From Bacillus aquiflavi (lineage in GTDB: Bacteria; Bacillota; Bacilli; Bacillales; Cytobacillaceae), in contig NZ_CP082780.1 in NCBI RefSeq assembly GCF_019915265.1, positions 3,742,095 to 3,806,094 on the forward strand: a DNA stretch of 64,000 bases, in the 5' to 3' direction. Made by a program: the position numbers and the translations under genes. Below are positions 8,101-17,161 of the stretch, one piece after another (position 1 is the stretch's first letter; each line of letters opens with the position of its first letter). The notes below the pieces were generated by a model that was not told the origin of the DNA, did not search any database, and saw only the letters and a list, made by a program, of their open reading frames with translations.

Positions 8101-9274
8101 GTTTTTCCAACTCACCGAACGTTATTTTCAATGTGCCTTCGTCAAACTTAGCCCCTAAAATACTTTTATGGGTAAGTGTTCTTGGCAAGATAATATTTCG
8201 CTTCGTGGAACCAGCCCGTAAAATAAGTTCATCTCCTTTTTGGTTTAAAGACAGTTCTTTTTTATGTGAGAATGGCAACTGGAGAGAGAAAACATAGTTG
8301 TTCCCTTCTTTTGTAATGTGCTGTGTTCGTAAATTAAATTTAATCGCTGTTGGCTGTTCGTCTTGCTGGAAAAGAGAGTCCCCTAGCCGTTCAAGCATAT
8401 TCATGCCAACGACTTCTTGTTCAAATAAAGGTGCGTTATAAAGTGGGATCGGCTGGAAGCTATCTTCAATCATTGTTTTATATTTTTGTTGAATTTTTTT
8501 CCACACTTGAAAGTACTGATCAGAGACGTTGTCAGGGATGACTCGATTAATCATAATTGCATCAACGTTGTAGTCGTAAAGATTTAAATACGTAAAGCTT
8601 CGCTGTGCTTCTTTTATGACCATTTTTTCAGGATTTACGACAATGCGGACACTTGTCACTTCACGGTTGGAAAAAATTTGTCGCATTTCGTTTAACTGTT
8701 CTAAAATATGAGCGAGCTCTCTCATTATATCGTCAGTCGGGAGGGGAATCCCAAGGAGCGGCTGTGCGACTGGGCGGACAATTTTTAATGCTTTTCGTTG
8801 TATCGGGAATAATTTTTCCATCCACCAGCCAAGCATATCGGGAAAGCTTAACATTGCTAAAGTTTCTCCTGTTGGTGCGCAATCAATAATGATAACATCG
8901 TATGTTTTTTCTTTGTAATATTGAAGGACTCGAAGAAGGCTCATTAAATCTTCCATGCCTGGGAACATTGTCAGCTCTTCAACTGTAATGTCATCGACTG
9001 TTTTAGTAGTAAAAAGTAAAGTAATATAATGTTGAATGTTTCCCCATCCTTTTTCCATTTCATACGTTGTGTCGATTTCTTGTGCCCACAGATTTTTTCT
9101 TATTTGCTGTGGTTCAGAAGATAATTTTATCCCAAAAGAATCTCCTAAGCTATGTGCGGGATCAGTACTCATCACTAGCGTTTTTAACCCTTGCTGTGCG
9201 CTTTTAATTGCCGTTGCCGCAGAAATACTAGTTTTTCCGACGCCGCCTTTTCCTGTATATAAAATAATTCTCAT
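8090..9274 (-). CDS. ArsA/Get3-family ATPase with C-terminal Hsp20-like domain
   Basis: 394 residues; ATG 9274 after AAAGGAGG. The P-loop GKGGVGKT (residues 8-15), switch I STDPAHSLGDSFG and switch II IIIDCAPTGETL are those of the ArsA/Get3 family. The last ~85 residues (from about 305) form a beta-rich segment (YVFSLQLPFSHKKELSLNQ; ELILRAGSTKRNIILP; GAKFDEGTLKITF) typical of the small heat-shock-like domain fused to some ArsA proteins. The arsenite-binding cysteine triad of true ArsA and the CXXC pair of Get3 are absent, so neither arsenite transport nor tail-anchor targeting is supported. The gene is a single ATPase domain, not a tandem pair. It is likely repressed by the MarR protein encoded upstream (matching operators). 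Confidence 0.85.
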   Translation of the reverse strand: MRIILYTGKGGVGKTSISAATAIKSAQQGLKTLVMSTDPAHSLGDSFGIKLSSEPQQIRKNLWAQEIDTTYEMEKGWGNIQHYITLLFTTKTVDDITVEELTMFPGMEDLMSLLRVLQYYKEKTYDVIIIDCAPTGETLAMLSFPDMLGWWMEKLFPIQRKALKIVRPVAQPLLGIPLPTDDIMRELAHILEQLNEMRQIFSNREVTSVRIVVNPEKMVIKEAQRSFTYLNLYDYNVDAIMINRVIPDNVSDQYFQVWKKIQQKYKTMIEDSFQPIPLYNAPLFEQEVVGMNMLERLGDSLFQQDEQPTAIKFNLRTQHITKEGNNYVFSLQLPFSHKKELSLNQKGDELILRAGSTKRNIILPRTLTHKSILGAKFDEGTLKITFGELEKHEQ

Positions 9275-9306
9275 GCGAAAACCTCCTTTAATATTCGAGT
9301 ATCGTA

Positions 9307-9325
9307 TATTACGATCATCGTAATA
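9307..9325. promoter_or_regulatory. perfect palindromic operator, probably for the adjacent MarR protein
   Basis: TATTACGATCATCGTAATA is a perfect 19-bp palindrome centred at 9316, some 33 bases upstream of the ATPase start. The site at 9889-9907 before the MarR gene matches it at 16 of 19 positions. Confidence 0.75.
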
Positions 9326-9382
9326 ATGGTCAAACTTTTAACAAAGCAGGGAAACTCCTCTTTGTTAAAAGCATTTAATTCG

Positions 9383-9880
9383 TTAATCGATTGTGATGTT
9401 TTTGATTTCAGTTTTAGAACGCTGCTCTTTTGATGTTTCTCCAGTTTTTTTGCTTCCGAGATGGGTAACTATTTTTTTGAAGATTTGTAAGAGTGCTTCT
9501 GTTTCTTCTTTCGTTAATACTTCAGTCATAAGGTTAAAGTATCGTGAAGCTAATGCTTTCACTTTTTCTCCAAGCTTATGCCCTTCTTCAGTTAAGCGAA
9601 TCACAACAATTCTGCGGTCTGTCTCGCTTCGATAACGTTCTAAATAGCCTTTTTTTACAAGGCGATTAATAACGCCTGTTGCAGTACTCATCGGAATACC
9701 AAGTGATTCAGCAATTTCACTCATAATTACTTCGTTGTTACGCTTCATTAAGAGAAGACAAAATATTTCTGTTTTCGATAAAGAAACATCGATATTAATC
9801 CATTCCTCAGGATAGAAGAGTTTCCGAGCATTATCGAGCATAAAATCGAGAAAATCTTCATACTTAATCAAATAATTCAT
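9383..9880 (-). CDS. MarR-family transcriptional regulator
   Basis: 165 residues with a winged-helix core: KTEIFCLLLMKRNNEVIMSEIAE, then the recognition segment GIPMSTATGVINRLVKKGYLERY, then the wing with DRRIVVIRLTEEG. The start may be ATG 9880 or TTG 9871: a GGAGG lies immediately before the ATG, too close for ideal use, and is 9 bases from the TTG. It is transcribed in the same direction as the ATPase, but about 110 bases separate them and contain a separate operator. Autoregulation and control of the ATPase operon are inferred from the paired palindromes. Confidence 0.9.
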   Translation of the reverse strand: MNYLIKYEDFLDFMLDNARKLFYPEEWINIDVSLSKTEIFCLLLMKRNNEVIMSEIAESLGIPMSTATGVINRLVKKGYLERYRSETDRRIVVIRLTEEGHKLGEKVKALASRYFNLMTEVLTKEETEALLQIFKKIVTHLGSKKTGETSKEQRSKTEIKNITID

Positions 9881-9888
9881 CCTCCGAA

Positions 9889-9907
9889 TATTTCGATGAT
9901 CATAATA
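9889..9907. promoter_or_regulatory. second, imperfect MarR-type operator
   Basis: TATTTCGATGATCATAATA lies 9 bases upstream of the MarR start. It agrees with the perfect palindrome at 9307-9325 at 16 of 19 positions, which suggests autoregulation at lower affinity. Confidence 0.7.
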
Positions 9908-10083
9908 TTTGTTTTTAGTTTATATGCTTTACATTTATTTGTCAAGGTCAAAATCCCCTTAAAAACGGCTTTAATTTTCGGAAAAATTCCGCAATGCTTT
10001 TAATAATTGGTTAACTGTGGTATTATTTTCCACAAATAATCAAAAACAGAAATATTGTAAAATAGTTAAAGAAAGGAAGAATA

Positions 10084-11272
10084 ATGAGTCAATCCGCACA
10101 CGTTACCTACACTTACACGAATAAAGAAAAAGGAATCACACAGCTTTGGTTAGCACTCCCAAAGTCGAATAGCCTTCATCAGCAAGTTCACATCAAACAT
10201 CAAAGCCATCAGCCAAAGAAAATCACAAGTTTATTTAATCAAGATATTGCTTATTTTGAATTAGAGGAGATGGAGACGTTAGAGCTTCTCTGATCTTTAT
10301 TGCGGAGATGATAGAAAAAATCTTTCAGATGAAGAGAGACGATTTTATTTGAGATCTACAACTCTATCACCTGTTGACGACGAAATAAAAAGCCTCGCCA
10401 GTAAAATTACAAAAGACGGGAAAAATAATCTGGAAAAGGCAAAGCTGCTTTTTGACTATATAGTGGAGCAGTTTGTGTATCATTACCCGCCTAAAAAAAG
10501 AGGAGCCAAATCCTTTTTACAGGAAAAAAGGGGTGATTGCGGAGAATACTCCTCTTTATTCTCCTCATGTTGCAGAGCAATCGGAATCCCTTGCAGAACA
10601 TTAATAGGGACGTGGGCAACTGGTAAACTAAGTGCGCACGTATGGAATGAGGCTTTTATCGAAGGGAAGGGTTGGATTCCGGTTGATTGCAGCATGGCAC
10701 ACGTTCAAAAGAAAAAGAAATGGCAATTTTTATTTAGTAATATTAAAACAGTGCCATGGGAGAAATATTTTGGTCAAACAGAAAATCAACGGATTGTCTT
10801 TTCATTCGATGCTGATCTACCGTTAAATCCAGAATATCCACATATACGGGGAGAAGAAATACCTAAGCAAATTGATTCTGTTTACATCATTCAGGATCGC
10901 CCTTTTTACTGGGGATACCAGACTTTAAATGGGAATGCACCATACATGCAGCCTGTTTATGTAAGATTTGATAACGAAAATTTGGCAGAGCCTGTTACTA
11001 AACCGAAAGCGACTAGCTATCTCGGTGTTTGGAAGGTGAAAGAGTCGGGAATGAGAAGCCTTTTGCTTTCCATGAAGTACGGAGCTTTCATTCTTTTACT
11101 GCTCACCTTTTTAGCTGAATTGTTTACAGAACATTCGTCGCTTCCGGTTGTAAAAGCCAGTTTATTTGTTATGATTGGGCTATCTTTTTTATTGCGCAGA
11201 GAGAGGGTATTGCTATTTAGCGTATTAACTTTTTTATTTACGCTATCACTTCTGTCTTCCATCTTTTCATAA
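10084..11272 (+). pseudogene. transglutaminase-like membrane protein, frameshifted
   Basis: The first frame (10084-10293, MSQSAHVTYTYTNKEK...) runs to LEEMETLELL and stops. A second frame, open from 10283, continues SDLYCGDDRKNLSDEERRFY into the catalytic region, so a one-base shift near 10281-10290 splits the gene. The second part holds the transglutaminase triad: Cys in KRGDCGEYSSLF, His in LSAHVWNEAF and Asp in GWIPVDCS. Three hydrophobic segments end the protein (about 11080-11270), so the enzyme domain would be membrane-tethered. Without the shift the product would be about 395 residues. A separate start in the second frame (TTG 10349) would yield the catalytic part alone. This could also be a sequencing error. 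Confidence 0.8.
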
Positions 11273-11308
11273 GTGCGTTATATAAAATGGCAGAATACTA
11301 GGGGAGGT

Positions 11309-11436
11309 TATAGAAGTCAATATTTGAAGTAACTGCTCGAAAAACTAGTCGAGCGTGTAATACGAGGCGAAAGCGAATAATAGTTCATATGTTCGTTTGT
11401 CAACAGTCTAAGGAGGTTCTTTAAGAATCTTCTTTT
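11309..11436 (+). repeat. dispersed 3'-UTR structured repeat, copy A
   Basis: It lies just downstream of the transglutaminase gene. It shares with copy B the stretch TATAGAAGTCAATATTTGAA, the core ACGAGGCGAAAGCGAAT (11362-11378) and the tail TTGTCAACAGTCTAA (11397-11411). The core contains a GC-GAAA-GC mini-hairpin with a GNRA loop. A short hairpin GGTTCT/AGAATC and a run of seven T follow (to 11436), a likely terminator. Confidence 0.75.
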
Positions 11437-11717
11437 TTTAATCCGTAAAAAAGGAATCCAACGAAAAAAATGATAGAAATAATCAATGTTATATAAAACG
11501 TAATAGGATCTCCTCCTAACCCTAAATGATCAACAATAATCCCTTCTTGAAATAATAATACTAATGAAATTAACAGTAAAAAAAAGGAATTCAGCATGAT
11601 GACATGCTTGCCTTTTATTTTCCTCTTTAAAAAAATGAAATATGCAAAATGACAGATCATGAAAATAAGCAATAAATAAAAAATGGGTCTGAAAAAAACA
11701 AACTTTTCTCCTACCAA
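11421..11717 (-). CDS. hypothetical small membrane protein
   Basis: 98 residues with three membrane segments (about 10-29, 36-56, 73-92). The start is TTG at 11717, supported by AAGAAGGTG seven bases upstream. It ends in the KKED-type charged tail. No family is recognised. It converges on the transglutaminase gene, and its 3' end overlaps the terminator-like hairpin of that gene. The 240 bases upstream (11718-11959) hold no gene. Confidence 0.6.
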   Translation of the reverse strand: MVGEKFVFFRPIFYLLLIFMICHFAYFIFLKRKIKGKHVIMLNSFFLLLISLVLLFQEGIIVDHLGLGGDPITFYITLIISIIFFVGFLFYGLKKEDS

Positions 11718-11959
11718 AAAATCACCTTCTTTAATAAATTTCCTTTATAAATGATATTTTAAATTGTCATTAAAAAAAAAACAATAAAGACTGTTAGTTT
11801 CATCTGTATGAATAAAGCTTTCCTTTTCATCTTTCCGAAAGATAAATCCCTTGAAATCACATTTTGTGTAAAATAATTGATTTTCCCATAAACAACTGGT
11901 AAATTAAATCATATAATAATCCTGATTAATCCAATAGGAATTAGGAGGAATAGGGGGAT

Positions 11960-12598
11960 ATGGATCTAGAATTTAATCAGCTATTTGATGAATGGGCCTC
12001 TTGCTATGATGAAACGGTTTTGGGGAAAGATCGAGAATATGAAGAGGTGTTTGCTCAATATGAGCAGATTTTAACAACAGTTGCAAATAAAGCGTCAGGA
12101 TGCGTGCTTGAATTTGGAGTTGGGACAGGTAATTTAACAAAAAAGCTATTAACTAATGGAAAGACAGTGTATGGTGTTGAGCCTTCAAAAGGAATGAGAG
12201 AAATTGCCCAGCAAAAGCTGCCGACAGCAAAAATTATTCAAGGTGATTTTCTAATTTTTGAAATACCAGAAACACCTATCGATACAATCGTAAGCACGTA
12301 TGCGTTTCACCATTTAAAAGATAATGAAAAAGGGCAGGCACTCAATAAATATCGTAAAATTTTAAAAAATTCCGGGAAAATTGTTTTTGCTGATACAGTT
12401 TTTCTAAATGAGGCGGCAAAGGAACAAAAAATCCGCGAGGCGGAAAGTAATGGCTTTGATCGGCTTGTGCAAGATTTAAAGACAGAATACTATACTACGA
12501 TAAGTACCATGAGACGGTTATTTGAGGAAAATAAATTTTCTGTTTCATTTGTCCAAATGAATCCATTTGTTTGGTTAATTGAAGGAAAAATTATGTAG
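11960..12598 (+). CDS. yrrT: class I SAM-dependent methyltransferase (YrrT-like)
   Basis: 212 residues, ATG 11960 after AGGAGGAATAGGGGG. Motif I is CVLEFGVGTGNLTKKL, with the acidic residue after the next strand in YGVEPSKGM; the post-motif aromatic stretch is VSTYAFHHLKD. It starts the operon with mccA (11 bases on) and mccB. In Bacillus subtilis the orthologous gene heads the operon that recycles S-adenosylhomocysteine to cysteine and is CymR-controlled. Substrate is unknown. The mtnN gene that follows yrrT in B. subtilis is missing here. Confidence 0.85.
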   Translation: MDLEFNQLFDEWASCYDETVLGKDREYEEVFAQYEQILTTVANKASGCVLEFGVGTGNLTKKLLTNGKTVYGVEPSKGMREIAQQKLPTAKIIQGDFLIFEIPETPIDTIVSTYAFHHLKDNEKGQALNKYRKILKNSGKIVFADTVFLNEAAKEQKIREAESNGFDRLVQDLKTEYYTTISTMRRLFEENKFSVSFVQMNPFVWLIEGKIM

Positions 12599-12609
12599 GG
12601 AGGCAGTCT

Positions 12610-13554
12610 ATGAAAGTGAAAAGTGTGCATGAATTAATCGGAAATACGCCATTAGTTGAAATCAAATCATATTCATTTCCGAACGATGTTAGGTTATTTG
12701 CCAAATTGGAATATTTTAACCCCGGAGGAAGTGTAAAGGATCGCCTTGGCTATTTTTTGTTAAAGGAGGCAATGGAAGAAGGAAAGTTAAACAAAGGCGG
12801 GACCATCGTTGAGCCGACGGCAGGTAATACAGGGATTGGTCTTGCACTTGCAGCTATCTATTTTGGAGTGAACGCAATATTTGTTACTCCTGAAAAATTT
12901 AGTATTGAAAAACAGACGTTAATGCGTGCTTTAGGGGCAAAAGTAGTGAATACACGGACAGAGCTCGGAATGGAGGGGGCAATTAAAAAGGCCGAGGCTC
13001 TAGTAGAAGAGATAGCAGGAGCTTTTTATCCCGGTCAATTTCATAATCATTCAAATCCTAAAACGTATTATGAAAGTCTTGGTCCTGAGCTTTACGAAGC
13101 TCTTGAAGGGAAGATCGATATTTTTGTTGCTGGGGCAGGTTCGGGTGGAACTTTTATGGGAACGTCTCAATATTTAAAAGAAAGAATTCCACATATCAAA
13201 ACGGTGATCGTCGAGCCAGAAGGTTCAATTTTAAACGGAGGCAATCCGAGATTTCATCGGACAGAGGGGATCGGAATGGAATTTATTCCAGATTTCGTTG
13301 ATACAGCGTATTTTGATGAAATATATACGATTTCAGATGACGAAGCGTTTACTCGCCTAGCGGAAATCGCCCGTTTAGAAGGTTTATTAGTTGGAAGTTC
13401 ATCAGGAGCGGCTCTTGCTGCTAGTTTAAAAGAAGCGCAAAAGGCGAAGCCGGGTACAAATGTTGTCACGATTTTTCCTGATAGCAGTGAAAGATATATT
13501 AGTAGTGGAATCTATTCTTTGGAAAATAAATCTTTTGGAGTGAATAGTAAATGA
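12610..13554 (+). CDS. mccA: PLP-dependent cystathionine beta-synthase / O-acetylserine thiol-lyase (MccA/YrhA)
   Basis: 314 residues. The cysteine-synthase fold is clear: HELIGNTPLVEIKS, the PLP lysine in PGGSVKDRLG, the phosphate/substrate loop TAGNTGIGLALA and the glycine loop AGAGSGGTFMGT, ending with VGSSSGAAL and FPDSSERY. In B. subtilis this enzyme makes cystathionine from homocysteine and O-acetylserine, the first step of reverse transsulfuration. The context (yrrT upstream, cystathionine lyase overlapping downstream) favours that role over ordinary CysK. The stop overlaps the next start (ATGA), so the two are translationally coupled. Confidence 0.9.
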   Translation: MKVKSVHELIGNTPLVEIKSYSFPNDVRLFAKLEYFNPGGSVKDRLGYFLLKEAMEEGKLNKGGTIVEPTAGNTGIGLALAAIYFGVNAIFVTPEKFSIEKQTLMRALGAKVVNTRTELGMEGAIKKAEALVEEIAGAFYPGQFHNHSNPKTYYESLGPELYEALEGKIDIFVAGAGSGGTFMGTSQYLKERIPHIKTVIVEPEGSILNGGNPRFHRTEGIGMEFIPDFVDTAYFDEIYTISDDEAFTRLAEIARLEGLLVGSSSGAALAASLKEAQKAKPGTNVVTIFPDSSERYISSGIYSLENKSFGVNSK

Positions 13555-14696
13555 GAAAAAAAACGAAACTTATTCATGGCGGAACGAGTCAAGATCCATA
13601 CACAGGAGCAGTGTCGACACCAATTTATCAAGCTAGTACGTTTAAACAAAATGGGGTCGGAAATTTTAAATACGAATATGCCCGAACTGGAAATCCAACA
13701 CGAGAATCATTGGAAAAACTTATCGCTGATCTTGAAGGTGGTGAACGAGGTTTTGCTTTCGGCTCTGGAATGGCCGCCATTTCTGCTGTTACGAAGCTAT
13801 TTTCAGCAGGCACTCATCTCATTATTACGGATGATGTATATGGAGGAACTTTTCGGATCATGACGAAAGTTTTTAACCGTTTTGGGATTGAAACAACGTT
13901 TGTCGATACTAGTAATGTAAAAGCGATAGAAGAAGCAATTCGTCCAAATACAAAAGCGATTTATGTTGAGACACCTACAAATCCGCTCTTAAAAATTACA
14001 GATATAAAAGAAGTTAGTGAGATTGCTGCTAAACATGATTTACTATTTATTGTCGATAATACGTTTAGCACCCCTTTTTGGCAAAACCCGCTTTTACTGG
14101 GAGCTCATATTGTCATTCATAGTGCAACAAAATATTTAGGCGGGCATAGTGATGTTGTCGCTGGCCTTGTCGTAGTAAAAGATAAGCAGCTTGGGGAAGA
14201 ACTTCACTTTATTCAAAATTCAACAGGGGGAATTCTTGGACCGCAAGACAGCTGGCTACTAATCCGAGGGATTAAAACACTTGGCGTACGAATGCAAGAA
14301 ATCGAACATAATACAAATAAAATTGTTGAATTTTTAACAAAACATCCAGCCGTCGGAAAAGTATATTATCCGGGATTACTTCATCACCCTGGTCATCATA
14401 TTCATCGAATGCAAGCAACAGGCTTTGGCGGAATGGTTTCATTTACAGTTGAAAGTGAAAAGGTCGCATTAGCAATCGTATCAAAATTAAAATATTTCAC
14501 GCTTGCAGAAAGTTTAGGAGCTGTTGAAAGCTTAATATCTATTCCTGCTTTAATGACTCACGCATCGATACCAAGAGATCGAAGACTTGAGCTAGGAATT
14601 GAAGACGGTCTTATCCGTATTTCCGTTGGCTTAGAAGATGCTGCCGACTTAATTGAAGACTTAGATCGTGTATTACAATTAAGTGCTGTTGAATGA
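13551..14696 (+). CDS. mccB: cystathionine gamma-lyase / homocysteine gamma-lyase (MccB/YrhB)
   Basis: 381 residues, typical of the Cys/Met-metabolism PLP family: KLIHGG at the start, YEYARTGNPTRESLE, the VETPTNPLLKITD strand, the PLP-binding lysine in [17 protein letters not shown], and late VESLISIPALMTHASI. It converts cystathionine to cysteine, 2-oxobutyrate and ammonia. The start overlaps the mccA stop. With yrrT and mccA it makes a methionine-to-cysteine route that complements the forward metI-yitJ-metH operon at 43-49.5 kb. Confidence 0.9.
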   Translation: MRKKTKLIHGGTSQDPYTGAVSTPIYQASTFKQNGVGNFKYEYARTGNPTRESLEKLIADLEGGERGFAFGSGMAAISAVTKLFSAGTHLIITDDVYGGTFRIMTKVFNRFGIETTFVDTSNVKAIEEAIRPNTKAIYVETPTNPLLKITDIKEVSEIAAKHDLLFIVDNTFSTPFWQNPLLLGAHIVIHSATKYLGGHSDVVAGLVVVKDKQLGEELHFIQNSTGGILGPQDSWLLIRGIKTLGVRMQEIEHNTNKIVEFLTKHPAVGKVYYPGLLHHPGHHIHRMQATGFGGMVSFTVESEKVALAIVSKLKYFTLAESLGAVESLISIPALMTHASIPRDRRLELGIEDGLIRISVGLEDAADLIEDLDRVLQLSAVE

Positions 14697-14727
14697 GAAA
14701 ATAGGTTTATTAAGTAAATGATAAAAG

Positions 14728-14766
14728 GCTAGAAGCGAAGGAGATGCTTCTAGCTTCTTCATTTTT
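14728..14766 (+). terminator. terminator after mccB
   Basis: GCTAGAAGC (14728-14736) pairs with GCTTCTAGC (14746-14754), followed by TTCTTCATTTTTC. Confidence 0.75.
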
Positions 14767-14853
14767 CAACTATACCGATGGTGGTATGAAATAAGCAGAA
14801 CTTAGTTTTTTAAAAAATGATAGAATATGATTAAAGAAGAGAGGAGGAGTAAT

Positions 14854-16986
14854 GTGCTGGCAAAGGCTAATAACCTTCTTCATGAATATTTTGGATTTGA
14901 TCATTTTAGAAAAGGCCAAGATAAGATTATTCAGAAAGTACTACAAAATAAAGATGCGCTCGGAATTATGCCGACTGGAGGCGGAAAATCTGTTTGCTAT
15001 CAAATTCCTGCGCTGATGCTACAAGGGATTACGATTGTCATCTCTCCGCTTATTTCTTTAATGAAGGATCAAGTAGATGCACTTCATCAAGCTGGTATTT
15101 CAGCGACTTTTCTTAATAGTACGATCACTGTTGCAGAAATGCATGAACGCTTGAACAACATCATGAATAAACAATATAACCTCGTATATATCGCACCGGA
15201 GCGCTTAGAATCACCAGATTTTTTAGAGCTTTTAAATCGGATTGAAGTATCGCTAATAGCGATTGATGAGGCACATTGTATTTCTCAATGGGGACATGAT
15301 TTTCGGCCAAGCTATTTACTAATTAAACGTTTGATTAATAAACTGTATCCTAAGCCGACGGTTTTAGCACTAACGGCAACTGCAACGCCACAAGTAAAAA
15401 ACGATATTTGCGATTTACTTCATATTGATGAACAAAATACTGTGTTGACCGGTTTCGGACGTGAAAATCTGCGCTTCAAAGTAGTAAAAGGACAAAATAG
15501 AGACTTGTTTCTAACTGAATATATTCAAAAAAATAGCAACCAAGCCGGAATTATATATGCAGCTACAAGAAAAGAAGTGGAGCGGTTTCACCATTATTTA
15601 TATAAAAAAGGGTTTCGAGTAGGAAAATATCATGCCGGTATGGCAGAACGAGAACGGGATCATTATCAGGAACAATTTTTATATGATGATATTAATATAA
15701 TGGTTGCTACATCCGCTTTTGGAATGGGAATTAATAAATCAAATGTCCGCTATGTGATTCATTATCATATTCCAAGAAATATGGAGTCATATTACCAGGA
15801 AGCAGGACGGGCTGGTCGTGACGGCGAAGAAAGTGAATGCATACTTTTATTCGCACCGCAAGATGCCCATATTCAAACATTTCTAATCGATCAATCTGAA
15901 ATGGACGAGCAACGAAAAGAACATGAATATGCAAAGCTTCGTAAAATGGTAGCTTATGGTCATACTGAGTCTTGTTTTCAACAATATATTCTCCATTACT
16001 TCGGAGAACCACATGTGCAAGAGTGCGGAACTTGCGGGAACTGTACAGATGATCGAGAACAAGTTGATGTCACAGTTGAAGCGCAAATGGTGCTCTCGTG
16101 TATAAAAAGAATGAATGAACGATTCGGAAAAACATTTATTACGAAAGTATTAACAGGTTCTGCTGATAAAAAAATAAAAAGTTTTCGCTTTGATCAATTA
16201 TCTACATATGGCATTATGAAAAACAAAACACAAAAGGAAGTTAATGAGTTTATTGACTTTTTAACGGCAGAAGGGTATTTACGTCCATCTGACGGAGCTT
16301 ATCCAGTCTTAATGTTAACGAGTCAAGCAGTCTCTGTATTGCGGGGGGAAGAACAAGTATTTCGCAAAGAAAAAGTTCGTGCAGCAAAAATTGCTGCTGA
16401 TAATGCTCTTTTTGAAGTGTTACGCAGTTTACGAAAAGAAATTGCCGAGTCAGAAAGAGTACCCCCGTATATTATTTTTTCAGATCAAACATTAAGGGAA
16501 ATGAGTACATTTCTACCTAGAACTGAAGCTGAACTTTTGCAAATAAAAGGAGTCGGTCAGCGGAAATTAACTTCATATGGAGCAGCATTTTTAAATGAAA
16601 TAACGGCATATTGTAAAGAGAATGGCATCCAAGAAAATCGAACTGTTAACCAAACTGAAGACATGACGGCAAAAGCAGTTTCTTCTCGCAGCAACAAGGT
16701 TAAAAGCCACCATATTACTTATCAGCTTCTAATTGCTGGTAGGACGATTGAACAGATTGCTGCTGAAAGAGCATTGACAGAACGAACGGTTGAAGGTCAT
16801 CTGATTAAATGTGGCGAAGAAGGGATGGAAATTGATTGGGATTCATTTGTTCCTAAAAAATATGTTTCTCTCATTAAAGATGCCATTCAGCAAGCTGGAA
16901 CAGAAAGATTAACACCGATAAAAGAACTTTTGCCAGCTGAAGTCAGTTTTTTTATGATTAAAGCTTATTTGCAAAAAAATCAATAA
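14854..16986 (+). CDS. recQ: ATP-dependent DNA helicase RecQ
   Basis: 710 residues from GTG 14854, chosen because GAGGAGGAG lies 5-7 bases before it and the protein then opens with the usual LLHEYFGFDHFRKGQ; an ATG at 14827 precedes that ribosome site. Motif I is MPTGGGKSVCYQIP, motif II IDEAHCISQWGHDFR, motif III LTATATP, motif VI QEAGRAGRDG. The zinc-binding cysteines (SCFQQYIL ... CGTCGNC) lie near residue 375-400, an HRDC domain near 520-590, and a C-terminal HTH_40-like helical domain (TVEGHLIKCGEEG) ends the protein. It unwinds DNA 3'-5' in recombination repair. It is monocistronic between two terminators. Confidence 0.95.
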   Translation: MLAKANNLLHEYFGFDHFRKGQDKIIQKVLQNKDALGIMPTGGGKSVCYQIPALMLQGITIVISPLISLMKDQVDALHQAGISATFLNSTITVAEMHERLNNIMNKQYNLVYIAPERLESPDFLELLNRIEVSLIAIDEAHCISQWGHDFRPSYLLIKRLINKLYPKPTVLALTATATPQVKNDICDLLHIDEQNTVLTGFGRENLRFKVVKGQNRDLFLTEYIQKNSNQAGIIYAATRKEVERFHHYLYKKGFRVGKYHAGMAERERDHYQEQFLYDDINIMVATSAFGMGINKSNVRYVIHYHIPRNMESYYQEAGRAGRDGEESECILLFAPQDAHIQTFLIDQSEMDEQRKEHEYAKLRKMVAYGHTESCFQQYILHYFGEPHVQECGTCGNCTDDREQVDVTVEAQMVLSCIKRMNERFGKTFITKVLTGSADKKIKSFRFDQLSTYGIMKNKTQKEVNEFIDFLTAEGYLRPSDGAYPVLMLTSQAVSVLRGEEQVFRKEKVRAAKIAADNALFEVLRSLRKEIAESERVPPYIIFSDQTLREMSTFLPRTEAELLQIKGVGQRKLTSYGAAFLNEITAYCKENGIQENRTVNQTEDMTAKAVSSRSNKVKSHHITYQLLIAGRTIEQIAAERALTERTVEGHLIKCGEEGMEIDWDSFVPKKYVSLIKDAIQQAGTERLTPIKELLPAEVSFFMIKAYLQKNQ

Positions 16987-16989
16987 ATA

Positions 16990-17017
16990 AAATCCCCCGA
17001 AATACTATGGGGGATTT
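16990..17017 (+). terminator. terminator after recQ
   Basis: AAATCCCCC (16990-16998) pairs perfectly with GGGGGATTT (17009-17017), four bases after the recQ stop. Confidence 0.85.
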
Positions 17018-17161
17018 ACTGTTAATAAACCCTGACTTGCATGGTTTGAATAAAAATTATGTCTTAAATGAAAACACTTTACATAATGTCTAATGACAAA
17101 AGAGTTTTAAGGGATTACATTACGATATGAGGGCTTTTTTAATAGGGTAGGAGGGATTCGT

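Noticed and set aside
8350..8889. Plus-strand open frames within the ArsA-like gene
   Set aside because: They are antisense shadows of a well-conserved gene and have no ribosome sites or family features.
11921..11942. CymR-box-like sequence (ends ATAGGAATT) before yrrT
   Set aside because: The 3' half fits the remembered consensus, but the 5' half does not line up, so it is not reported as a site even though CymR control is expected for this operon.
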